Shown here one piece after another: positions 1-11,000 of a stretch of 64,000 nt of DNA (within the stretch, counting starts at the first letter, position 1; every line of letters begins with the position of its first letter). Source of the DNA: Imbricaverruca yamaguchii (Eukaryota > Arthropoda > Thecostraca > Neoverrucidae); NCBI GenBank assembly GCA_034440575.1, contig JAOTOL010001199.1, positions 302,143-366,142 of the forward strand. Direction: 5' to 3'. The position numbers and the translations under genes were made by a program. The notes beneath the pieces were generated by a model, which made no database searches, was not told where the DNA came from, and saw nothing but the letters and a program-made list of their open reading frames with translations.

Positions 1-182
1 AACCAACCAACCAACCAACCAACCAACCATCCAACCAACCAACCAACCAACCAACCAACCAACCAACCAACCAACCAACCAACCAACCAACCAACCAACC
101 AACCAACCAACCAACCAACCAACCAACCAACCAACCAACCAACCAACCAACCAACCAACCAACCAACCAACCAACCAACCAA

Positions 183-217
<35 letters not shown>

Positions 218-296
218 ACCAACCAACCAACCAACCAACCAACCAACCAACCAACAAACCAACCAACCAACCAACCAACCAACCAACAATTTCAGC
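1..296. repeat. (AACC)n tetranucleotide array
   Basis: Almost pure AACC/CCAA repeat from the first base, with a short AGCC variant block near 185-215 and a few single-base changes. The same CCAACC motif forms the tail of the tRNA-derived SINEs in this window, so the array may have expanded from a SINE tail (inference). The array continues beyond the left edge. Confidence 0.97.
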
Positions 297-299
297 GCC

Positions 300-596
300 C
301 AAATAGCCAACCAACCATTTCACCGAAGCTGATTGCAGTATGGAATCTGTCTTGCACATGAAGCGCTGGCGCTGGAGTATGTCGCCGCCTCCGCCGTGGC
401 GAGCATATCCTACAGCGTCGTCGGTGTGCGTGCCAAGCCCCGCCGGCCGTTCAGCTTCAGTTCGGCAATCGCTGCATTGCGGACGTAACAGTACGGCCCC
501 TTATCCGCTATCCGTTATCTGCGACTGGGTGTGGGTCGTGTTGACAATGCGGGCGCCATCGGCGACTCTATAGAACTGGGCAGTGTTGAAATAGTG
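300..596. other. Unassigned sequence between repeats
   Basis: No supported gene. A GC-rich stretch near 365-430 can be read as ALALEYVAASAVASISY and looks exon-like, but I found no convincing splice-site pair or family match. It could be a lost or upstream exon of the PUL gene. Confidence 0.4.
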
Positions 597-612
597 TTTT
601 TTTCGTTAGGCG

Positions 613-776
613 TTGGTTGGTTGGTTATTGGTTTCGCGACACATTGACCGTTGAGTCACGTAGCGTCGCCAATCTCTCACGCCGATTGGTCGCGGGCGAA
701 AAGTAGCGACAGGTGAGACTCGAACCCACAGCATTTCGATTGCGAGACGAGCAACTTACCCCCAGGCTACTCGTCC
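613..776 (-). mobile_element. tRNA-derived SINE, family 1
   Basis: On the minus strand this has a tRNA-like head (GACGAGTAGCCTRGGGGTAA, then a B-box-like GGGTTCGA) and ends in CCAATAACCAACCAAC. Flanks TTTTTCGTTAGGCG (left) and TTTTCCGTTAGGTG (right) look like an aged target-site duplication. The target lies inside the dispersed repeat annotated next. Confidence 0.85.
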
Positions 777-1290
777 TATTTTCCGTTAGGTGTGAGTGTC
801 GAAACGAGTACATTAGGACGTCGAAATTTGCCACAGAAACGGCGCTACTTAACAGAACTTGTCAAGTTAAGTATCGCTTCTGTATAAGTTCTTCAAACAC
901 AAGTTTGATCAAACAGCATACTCCTACTTCATTTTCCCTTTGTTTTCAGACACCTGTTTTAGGAGTAACTAATTTAGCGAAAATGATACAATATACCTAT
1001 CGTTATCAACTGATGTACAACAGTACAATATTGTACATGGTAGGTGATCATCTTACCTTGAATTCTGCAAACAGATGTTTGTGCACCGAAATCCGCAATG
1101 GTGAGCATCAGCATGATGATAATCAACAGGAGACTGTTATAAATTCGATATGCAAACTTCACGACTCGTCACCAAACACGATGTGTATGCTCCAGGGAGG
1201 GATGTCGATACTCAATTTTGAGGGATATCGATGCAGTGTTCAGAAATTGGTATGTTCCACCCTATTGCACGAATAATTTATCACTGGAAT
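777..1290 (+). repeat. Dispersed repeat DR1, copy 1
   Basis: Starts with CGTTAGGTGTGAGTGTCGAA and ends near GTTCAGAAATTGGTATGTTC followed by AATAATTTATCACTGG. The same ends recur at 3440-3710 and, inverted, at 17120-17640 and 42215-42680. No conserved coding frame is shared by the copies, so this is probably a non-autonomous mobile repeat. Confidence 0.7.
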
Positions 1291-1599
1291 AATTTATCAA
1301 GTGCACGCTAACATGACGTCTTTACGTCAGTAATGACTTAATAATTACGTCAGTAATGACGTCATGCCACCACACACAGCCTCCATATCAGTCGCGCGCA
1401 TTTACGCATCTGTCAACGCAGATGTTACACTTGCCTCAACAGGTGCGGCTGGTGCGATGGTGCTGGTGCACTTGTGACATGTGTTGACAGACTTGACATG
1501 TGTGGCATTCCTCGTTAGGCGCGGTAGCTTTTCCAACAGCTGTGGTGGTTGCATTGGCAGACTTGAATCCTGGTGGGGCACGTATAATTTGTGTTGACA

Positions 1600-2105
1600 A
1601 ATGTGACGGTTGCATTGACTGGTGTGACGGCTGTGTGGGCTGGTGTGACGGCTGTGTGGGCTGGTGTGACGGCTGCGTAGACTGGTGTGACGGCTGGTGT
1701 GACGGCTGTGTGGGCTGGTGTGACGGCTGCGTAGACTGGTGTGACGGATGTGGGCTGGTGTGACGGCTGCGTGGGCTGGTGTGACGGCTGTGTGGGCTGG
1801 TGTGACGGCTGTGTGGGCTGGTGTGACGGCTGCGTGGACTGGTGTGACGGCTGTGTGGGCTGGTGTGACGGCTGTGTGGGCTGGTGTGACGGCTGTGTGG
1901 GCTGGTGTGACGGCTGCGTGGACTGGTGTGACGGCTGTGTGGGCTGGTGTGACGGCTGCGTTGACTGGTGTGACGGCTGTGTGGGCTGGTGTGACGGCTG
2001 TGTGGGCTGGTGTGACGGCTGTGTGGGCTGGTGTGACGGCTGTGTGGGCTGGTGTGACGGCTGTGTGGGCTGGTGTGACGGCTGTGTGGGCTGGTGTGAC
2101 GGCTG
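1600..2105. repeat. 21-bp minisatellite upstream of PUL exon
   Basis: About two dozen copies of a 21-bp unit of the type TGTGACGGCTGTGTGGGCTG. The unit length is a multiple of three and has no stop in several frames, so long repetitive reading frames run through it on both strands; these are not genes. It lies just before the acceptor of the first recognised PUL exon, and related 21-bp units carry the acceptor itself (2150-2216). Confidence 0.95.
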
Positions 2106-2149
2106 AAGTGGCTGGTTGGCGTTCGTTTCGGCGCGTGAACTCTGCGTTG

Positions 2150-2216
2150 CCACGTGTGACTGGTGTGTTGCCAGGTGTGACTGGTGTGGTGACAGGTATG
2201 ACTGGTGTGTTGACAG
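2150..2216 (+). repeat. Triplicated splice acceptor
   Basis: Three 21-bp units in a row end in GTTGCCAG, GGTGACAG and GTTGACAG, each followed by G. The last is the inferred acceptor of the exon at 2217. They resemble units of the array at 1600-2105. Confidence 0.75.
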
Positions 2217-2361
2217 GTTCCCGCCGAATTCGCCGCGCTGGAGGCGGCCGTCGGCGGCGCGCTCAGCAATGAGGAGCTGCAGAACGTGACGGAACTGAAG
2301 CAATACATGCTGGAGGACGAGGGTGCCTGGGCTCTGGGCGAAAACTTCATCAACTTCCTCG
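2217..2361 (+). CDS. PUL gene, first recognised exon
   Basis: Reads VPAEFAALEAAVGGALSNEE and continues to GENFINFL. The acceptor is TGTGTTGACAG and the donor is G|GTGGGA, leaving phase 1. GC-rich codon use contrasts with the flanks. An earlier exon must exist because there is no start codon here. Confidence 0.8.
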
Positions 2362-5300
2362 GTGGGAGCCGTCGCACTTGGCTACGGGTGTAGCTTTGCT
2401 GGCTTTACGTATGGGGACTGGAAACAAACAAAAAGCGATTTTTCCGTCAATTTTTGTCACCCGCTAAGCTTGCGTGTAATTAGGGAGAAAACTATATTTT
2501 ATCGAAATAAACCTTAAATATACCGATTAACGCCACTTCGGACGCAGACCTTCGCGTTGACACCATGCAAAATGTATAAGCTTGGAAAGCACAATCATGC
2601 GCTCAAAATCCAGCGTTAAAAAACGTGACACGTAACCCAAAATAACCTAACCTAACCTAACCTCTCGCAGCGCTCATGAACAATATAATGCGAGCAATGC
2701 GCCAAAGGCATAAGGCAACACAACAGAATATATAAAACCGTGGAATGGCATTCGTGAATTTCGTTGTTAGTTAGTTATTGGTTTTTACGACACATCGACC
2801 GTTGAGTCATGTAGCGTCGCCAATCTCTCACGCCGATTGGCCGCGGGAAGGTAGCGACAGGTGAGGCTCGAACCCACAACCTTTCGATTGTGAGACGAGC
2901 AACTTACCCCTAGGCTACTCGTCCCCAGGCATTCGTGAATTTCAGATCTATTAACATTCACGGCGACATGTGTGCATGCCGCGGCGCGTCATGCATTCGT
3001 GCGTGTGTGTGTGAACTTGTAAGCCACCCGATGGAAGCACCGAAACCAGTTCAGCAAACTCGAAGCGAAAACCATTTTGGGAGCAAGCATCGTAAACCAG
3101 GTCCTCGCTTCGTGAACGCCATAGACATGCTCCTCAGCCTCACCTATGGATCTGGTTTAGTAGTCCACGCGCCCTTAAGCCCAAATAATCAATCAATTAT
3201 GGATCTGGTTTACGTGCATGCAGGCCCCGTTAACCGTTTTGCACCATACGCCCGTCAGGTGCTTCAAACACCATCGCACCCGGTCGATGCTCAGCGGTGC
3301 CGTTCAAATATGTATGTTTGCGTCAAATGTATGACGTCGGAGAGTGACGTCATATATATGATTTACAGTTTCACACGATGTACGTTTCAGGGCCCATTCT
3401 ATTTTTTAAATAAATATTTCACCGTCTGCTTTCAGTATCCTTGATTGCCAGGGTTAAAATAATGATTTTTCGTTAGACGTGGGATGTCGAAACGAGCACA
3501 GTAGGATGTTGAAATTTGTCATGGAAGTGGTGTCATTTAACATGTTTTTTATGTCTTTTAGACTCAAATGTGAGGAATTGTTATATGTAATGTACCTACG
3601 ACTGTAGCTTCATGACTTGCTTTGGGGTTGCCTCTCGGAGAGAGATGTCGATTGAGTGTTCAGAAAGTGGTATTTTCCACCATATTTCATTAATAATTTA
3701 TCAGTTGATTGCTTAACCCCGGTAATTTTTAGTGGATCAATTAATGCAGATATTAATTTTCTGTCAGTAGTGTTGGCAGCATTGACCGCGTGGTAACTCT
3801 GTCAGGTTTGCCGCGTCTGCTTTCGATTTGCATTGGTGTTATGTTCGCGCTTGTTTGTTTACGGAGCTGAGGCCGGTTTTTGTGACCATATCTTGCAGTG
3901 ACATCGGGATCTATATGCAAGTTGACGTGAGACGGAACGTAAGCGACAGTGAACTGCATGCTAATGTCGAACGTTGTGATTCTGGGGGGGCTGGGGCGGA
4001 TTTTCCTATACCGCCGGCACAGCCTTGTCCTCGCCAACTTTGCCTTTGCCCATGAAAATGTGTGAAATTGATTGCGAGACAATCGAAATTTGCCATGTTT
4101 TTTATTTACCATGTTTCCTGATTTGTTAGTTATTTGGGTTTTAGGGCGCATCAACTGCAGTGGTTATACAGCGCCCTTTTTTTTGTACAGCGCCCAGTTT
4201 CCTGATTTGTATTTCATGCAATGTCATTAGCATGATGCATTAGCATAAAGACATGTTTATTTCTTTTTTTTAAACGGAAGAGCTTAGCCTAACTGCCTGA
4301 CATGCTTTTAATGAAGACAACATATAACAAACAAAAAAGTTTTTAATCTCATTTTTTCCAACTTGAAAATACCTAACTAACCCTGACCAAACTACACCTA
4401 ACCTAACCCCTAACTCCATGATTGCTTCATGAAGGTACACTTCCCAGTTTCTGTTCCTTGCCCTGCCTATCTGATAGCCATATTTTCTTTAATCCAGGGG
4501 ACTAGAATACCTGCACATATATCCCCTCGATCAGCGATGAAACTCATTTGTGTGTGAGTGATGCTGGAGAATTTCGGGAGCCAACCAGGTGAGATATTTG
4601 TCTGTAGATGTTGTTTTTGTTGAAGCTTTCTCCAATGGAGAGAAATAAATCGTCCAATGCAATTGGTACACATACGTGCAACTGTGGATGGATATATGTA
4701 CCTTGCGTATGCTGTCAGTGGCAGATCCACAAAGTATACCCGCCACCAGGGGCGGATCTAGGAGGGAGAGGCACGTCGGGCATGTGCCCCTCCCCCCCCC
4801 CCAACGGAATATGGGCACAACTATGTTTGTGTCCCCACCCCTAAACAAAATCACTGGCGGATCCAGATGTTCGACCTCCAAGGGGGTAGACTCCCGAAGT
4901 CCTGGCGATTCGGAATTTTGTATGGAATTTCCGAAATTTCACATGAGATTTTCAACTTTCTTTAAGCCACCCCAACAACTCGAATTACATTTTTTTAAAC
5001 TTCCGTGGGGGGGGTGCGCTCCGAAGTCCCCATATGTTGGGATTTTGTATGGAATTTAGTGCAATCCTCTCACTTGAAACATACTTCCAACGTCCCTATA
5101 TAGCCCCCCTTGAATTGAGACAATGGATCCGTCAGTGACCCCTAAAAACTTCGGCTAGATCCGCCCCTGACCCCACAGATTAGAATTGTCGCCGCTGCGC
5201 CCAGGCTTAGCACCACTACGTCAAGGGGCCACTGCGCTAGAAAGTGCGCTCCATCCCGCCCTCGAATGGGTGGCGGGTGCATTCCCAGTGCCACCGAAGG

Positions 5301-7946
5301 AGATTGGGGGGGCTGGGTCCGCCGAGTTGATTGTGATTTCGTCCTCCTGGACAATGGTGCCCTTAAATCTGGCGCCCCTCCGGAAAGCCTCCAGGGATGG
5401 GGGAGGGGTTGTGGCGTTCCCCCTCGTCCGACGAGTGTTAAGGCTGCGTCCCACAGGAGCGCGTGTTCGAAGATTAGCATTAACCCCACCCCCCGATAAA
5501 AATTCCTGGATCCGCGCCTGGGTGCTCCGAGCCGCTCCAGTGTTCGGCGCAGAGCTCCACCGCGACATGATATCCCATTTCCAGGTAGATATTTCAGGTA
5601 TTTGCAGTTAAAAGTAGTTTTTTATCGGTTTTGAATTATTTCGTAGACTGGTTTTGTAGCGGAAATTTGGCGAAAATTGGCGTTTTTTCCTAAAAATTGG
5701 CGATGATCGGCGAAAAACATCGCGCGAATTGGGGAATCTCAAGTTTTCATATGGCATCCCTGGGCACGGAGCCAGACGAAATCAGCAAGGGAGACGATCG
5801 TCTCCCTCCCCGGCTTTATCCAGTGTGTGTGTGTACAGGCATAGGCGCCTGGGGTGGGAACAGGGTGGAGGGCACTGGGGGCATGTTTCCACGTGAAAAA
5901 TGTGCTGTCGACTCTTTTTGTTGTTTTTCAGTGTGGACACCTGGTTTTCTCGTGCCGTTGCCAAGTCCGGATCCGATGCCTGTGTCGAGTCTGTACTCCC
6001 TCTGAGTCATGGCACGTGAGGAAGCGCGGACGGTAGTCGGACTCGATTTGGTGGCGAGTACGCTTCGCCTGTGTGCTTTAGCATTATCTACATCAGTGCT
6101 CCCGATGTTGTATGTTCTTTGAAGAAGAAGCTGAGTTGAACATTTTGTTTTTAACTTAATTTTACATCAATCCTAAGTCATGTTAAATTATGTTGTTCCC
6201 TTCGCTTGCTCTTAAGCTAGTGTTAAGTGTATGTGTATGTTCCGGGATCATGAAAGCGTGTGCTTTTGTGGCAAAGCACGGCGACTTGAGACAGAAACGG
6301 AAGACTTCGTCACGCTATGCAAAACAGAGTGTAGTGTCTGGTTTTCCGTCGTGCAATGTCAACGCTCAAAGGTGGGAGATGGAATAAGCCATTGTGTCCC
6401 CTTTTCGCTGAGGACGTGTTCCATTCCACAGCGTGTACATCGTTCCATTCAAAAGCATCGTGAAGTGGAGAGGCAGAAGAAATTTGCGAGGGCAAAATAC
6501 CGTGTGTATGGCATGGTTGAAAATATGAAGCACTTGGTTGGCATGTAATTGCGACAAATACAGGTTTTAACGAAATCGAAGTGTTTTTCATGTAGGATGG
6601 GCCGATGATTTGTTTTGTTTGTTTATTGGGTGGTTCACGACGCACTTTATGCACATTCACGGCTAATGGCGCCGCCCACACTGTTTCGCTGGTGGGCCAC
6701 GGGATTGGGAAATGTCCTGTGCGGCGCTAGTGTCGAACCCGGGACCTTTGGTAACCATAGCCCGACACCTTAACCACTCGGCCATCCCCGCCCCGATGTG
6801 CCGACGAATGCTCTCTGCAGACTCATGACCAATTTGGTTCAAGTCTAAAAATTTTACTCACGAAAATGCCCTTAGGACTCATGAACATTCCAGAATCGTG
6901 AGCGTGACCGTCTCCATTTTCCTGATCAGGTCAGGCTGTCCTCCCAGGCTCGGGCCGTTCGATCCCGTATGGCCCAGGATCACGACTGCTTCGTAACCCC
7001 TGGCCAACATGTGAATCATGACCTATCCCAGGACTTCTCACCAGTTGAACCACCACCGAATACTCTTCCCATCTCTGGAAGCTCCTGGCGCTATCAATCC
7101 ACTGTACGAACGCAGATTAGCATAATCCCTTCGTAGATGATAAGTGTGGTATCTTCCCGTGACTACCGCCAGCTAATCTTCCTGTAAAGCCGCCTGGGAA
7201 TAGGAGGTTGCATTGAAGAGACCCTTAAGCCACCAGGCTTTTAAACACGGACAAGTGAAGGACAGCCGGGTTCTCATCTGGTCGTGCTTGAGTGTCTGTT
7301 TATACATTCTTCGTTATACATGTTGACGCATCGGCGTTATAAAGATCTCGCCTTTGTATACTTTTACGTCCAATTGGTACAATTTGTAGAATACAGCCCA
7401 CGGTTCGTAGTGCTTAATTAACTCGGTCCTCACTTGCCGAGTTTGTGTTATTGCATCACCACGATTTCAGATTACGTCACGGTCCTCGCTACGCAGTAGA
7501 TACCGCCGGTGACAAGTTGGTATTTTAGCTGTCAGCCCTATGTGCATTGCTTCCATGAACCGCTCATACGGAGGAAAAATACTTTAAAATATATGTGCTT
7601 AAAAGTGGCTGATCCGGCCTTCGGTCGCTCGTATGTAGTCGCGATCCTCACTTGGGATGCCTCACGAGTATGTATGTAATTGTGTATGCACACGCACATT
7701 TACACACACATGACGCATCGCTCGCATTATATCGTTCGACAGTTGAGCTAGAGGTTGCGGCAAGTTTCACGTTTCTACGGATGGATTTCAAGTGCACGAT
7801 TACATGCTTTTGAAGTGTCTTCAAGTATGGTGTCGCCCTGAAGGAGGCCTGTGGCCGAAACGTTGGTGATCGGTTTGTTTAAGAAAATATAGCTGTTTCC
7901 CATTGTGCCACTTGTGCGTAACTTATTGCAATATAATTCAACATGC

Positions 7947-8015
<69 letters not shown>

Positions 8016-11000
8016 ATATAAATACATAAATGTATGTGTATTTATATGTACATATATTGTGGCATCCACCTGCCTGCAAACATATGGTGGTGCAGCCAAT
8101 GCCACAGGATATAAAGTTTTTTTTTTTTTAATTCCACAGCAACGAAAAGGGTGAGTAGTTGTTACTTTTTCTCGTTCATCAGCAGAACCTTCGCCGGCAT
8201 TGTGCTCGCAGGACAACTGTAGAAGGAGACGTGATGCCAACGTGTTCATTGAAGCCGCATTACCACTTCATCTGAGCTTTCATTTCTCGATTATTTTGTG
8301 TCACGGAAAGAACACTTAATTTGTTGCGTCTAATTTTACTGTGGCATCCGCTTCCTAGGTGCCTCCTATGTACTCCAAATGGTCCTGTAGCCGGTGTGCC
8401 CTTAAGCCCAAATAACGAACTAAGTGCCTCCCAGTATTCACCATGCTGCTCCACCTGGCTTTCCGAGTGCTGAACGTGATCATTGACGGCATGTGTACAC
8501 TCGTTTCAGGTCGAATTTTCCACGACAAGTCGTTGCCGCCGCCTGCCCGAGTTCACCTTCTGAACCTGCTGTCCGTGGCCACGCTGAGGGACGACTTCAT
8601 TCTCATCCTACACCAGGTCAGGTCAGCTCAGAGATGACGTCATGTGTGCGGCGATATTGAGGGGATTTCAATCTCGTCCTATCCAACCCGGCAACCGATC
8701 CAGGAATTTCGATCGAGTGGCGGTGCACTCGTCGGAGGGAGCACCATCTACCATTTGCACCGATGTCAAGGGGATGCAGGGGACGAGTAGCCTAGGGGTA
8801 AGTTGCTCGTCTCGCAATCGAAAGGTTGTGGGTTCGAATCTCACCTGTCGCTACTCTTCGCCGGCGACCAATCTGCGTGAGAGATTGGCGACGCGACATG
8901 ACTCAACGGTCGACGTGTCGTAAAACCAATAGCCAACCAATCAAGGGGATGCACTGGAATGTCCCTGGAGGGGCGCCTTTTCTGCTCAGAGGGCGCCTTC
9001 GGACAAGTTCAAGGGATGTGCACTGACGCTTCGTCGTTCCCCGTAGGGCGGGCGCTAAATGACCAAACCTGGTCGATGCGCCCTAAAACTCAAATAACCA
9101 ACCGACCGTTCCTCGCAGGGGCTCCGTGTTCCCGTCAGGACGTCCGTGTGACACCTAACGGAAAACCAACAGTTTAACCCTGCGTCCGTGTGACCGCCGT
9201 GTGTCGCTGTGCCGCCAGGACCGCCGGGAGCACGTTGTGATGAACTACGCCGACGACGTAGACCGGCTACCCGCCGACGAGCAGGCGGCCCTCTCCCTGA
9301 TGGTGAGTGTGGCGACCCTCTCCCTGATGGTGAGTGTGGCGACCCTCTCCCTGATGGTGAGTGTGGCGACCGCCGGCCCTCTCCCTGATGGTGAGTGTGG
9401 CGACCCTCTCCCTGGTGGTGAGTGTGGCGACCCTCTCCCTGATGGTGAGTGTGGCGACCGCGCCCTCTCCCTGATGGTGAGTGTGGCGACCCTGTGGTGG
9501 TGTGGCGACCTCTCCCTGATGGTGAGTGTGGCGACCGCCGGCCCTCTCCCTGATGGTGAGTGTGGCGACCGGCGGCCCTCTCCCTGATGGTGAGTGTGGC
9601 GACCGCCGGCCCTCTCCCTGATGGTGAGTGTGGCGACCGTCGGCCCTCTCCCTGATGGTGAGTGTGGCGACCGCGGCCCTCTCCCTGATGGTGAGTGTGG
9701 CGACCCGGCCCTCTCCCTGATGGTGAGTGTGGCGACCCTCTCCCTGATGGTGAGTGTGGCGACCGGGCCCTCTCCCTGATGGTGAGTGTGGCGACCCTCT
9801 CCCTGATGGGATGGTGAGTGTGGCGACCCTCTCCCTGATGGTGAGTGTGGCGACCCTCTCCCTGATGGTGAGTGTGGCGACCCTCTCCCTGATGGTGAGT
9901 GTGGCGACCGTCGGCCCTCTCCCTGATGGTGAGTGTGGCGACCGCCGGCCCTCTCCCTGATGGTGAGTGTGGCGACCCTCTCCCTGATGGTGAGTGTGGC
10001 GACCGCCGGCCCTCTCCCTGATGGTGAGTGTGGCGACCGCCGGCCCTCTGCCTGATGGTGAGTGTGGTGAGTGTGGCGACCCTCTCCCTGATGGTGAGTG
10101 TGGCGACCCTCTCCCTGATGGTGAGTGTGGCGACCGGCGGCCCTCTTGATGGTGAGTGGCCCTCTCCCTGATGGTGAGTGTGGCGGCCCTCTCCCTGATG
10201 GTGAGTGTGGCGACCCTCTCCCTGATGGTGAGTGTGGCGACCCTCTCCCTGATGGTGAGTGTGGCGACCGGCGGCCCTCTCCCTGATGGTGAGTGTGGCG
10301 ACCCTCTCCCTGATGGTGAGTGTGGCGACCGGCCCTCTCCCTGATGGTGAGTGTGGCGACCGCCGGCCCTCTCCCTGATGGTGAGTGTGGCGACCGGCGA
10401 CCCTCTCCCTGATGGTGAGTGTGGCGACCCTCTCCCTGATGGTGAGTGTGGCGACCGCCGGCCCTCTCCCTGATGGTGAGTGTGGCGACCTTCCCTGATG
10501 GTGAGTGTGGCGACCGCGCCCCTCTCCTGATGGTGAGTGTGGCGACCCTCTCCCTGATGGTGAGTGTGGCGACCGCCGGCCCTCTCCCTGATGGTGAGTG
10601 TGGCGACCCTCTCCCTGATGGTGAGTGTGGCGACCCTGATGGTGAGTGTGGCGACCCTCCTGATGGGACCTCCTGATGGTGAGTGTGGCGCCCTCTCCCT
10701 GATGGTGAGTGTGGCGACCCTCTCCCTGATGGTGAGTGTGGCGACCCGGCCCCTCTCCCTGATGGTGAGTGTGGCGACCCTCTCCCTGATGGTGAGTGTG
10801 GCGACCCTCTCCCTGATGGTGAGTGTGGCGACCGGCGGCCCTCTCCCTGATGGTGAGTGTGGCGACCGGCGGCCCTCTCCCTGATGGTGAGTGTGGCATA
10901 AAATTGAAGTCAGCGAGTTATCATTTGAATGTTTGCTTTCGTTAAACGCATTGCTCAGGATGAAGGACCACTGTTTAAGTGTGTGGCCTATCAAGAGTGA

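Noticed and set aside
365..430. Exon-like stretch ALALEYVAASAVASISY
   Set aside because: No convincing splice sites or conserved family motif; kept only as a note under the unassigned segment.
1436..2377. His/Thr/Ser-Pro-rich minus-strand frames of 260-310 codons
   Set aside because: Translation of the 21-bp array plus a real plus-strand exon read backwards.
2640..2665. CCTAACCTAACCTAACC run as telomere sequence
   Set aside because: Only about four units, inside an intron; similar short runs at 4380 and 63357. It hints at an arthropod-type repeat but is not a telomere.
6700..6795. Family 2 SINE heads as functional tRNA-Ser/Leu genes
   Set aside because: A and B boxes are present, but there is no paired acceptor stem or clean anticodon arm, and the sequence runs on into the SINE body.
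9055..10899. 614-codon minus-strand open frame, and overlapping long frames in other phases
   Set aside because: It is the readout of the donor minisatellite; several frames on both strands are open only because of the unit composition.
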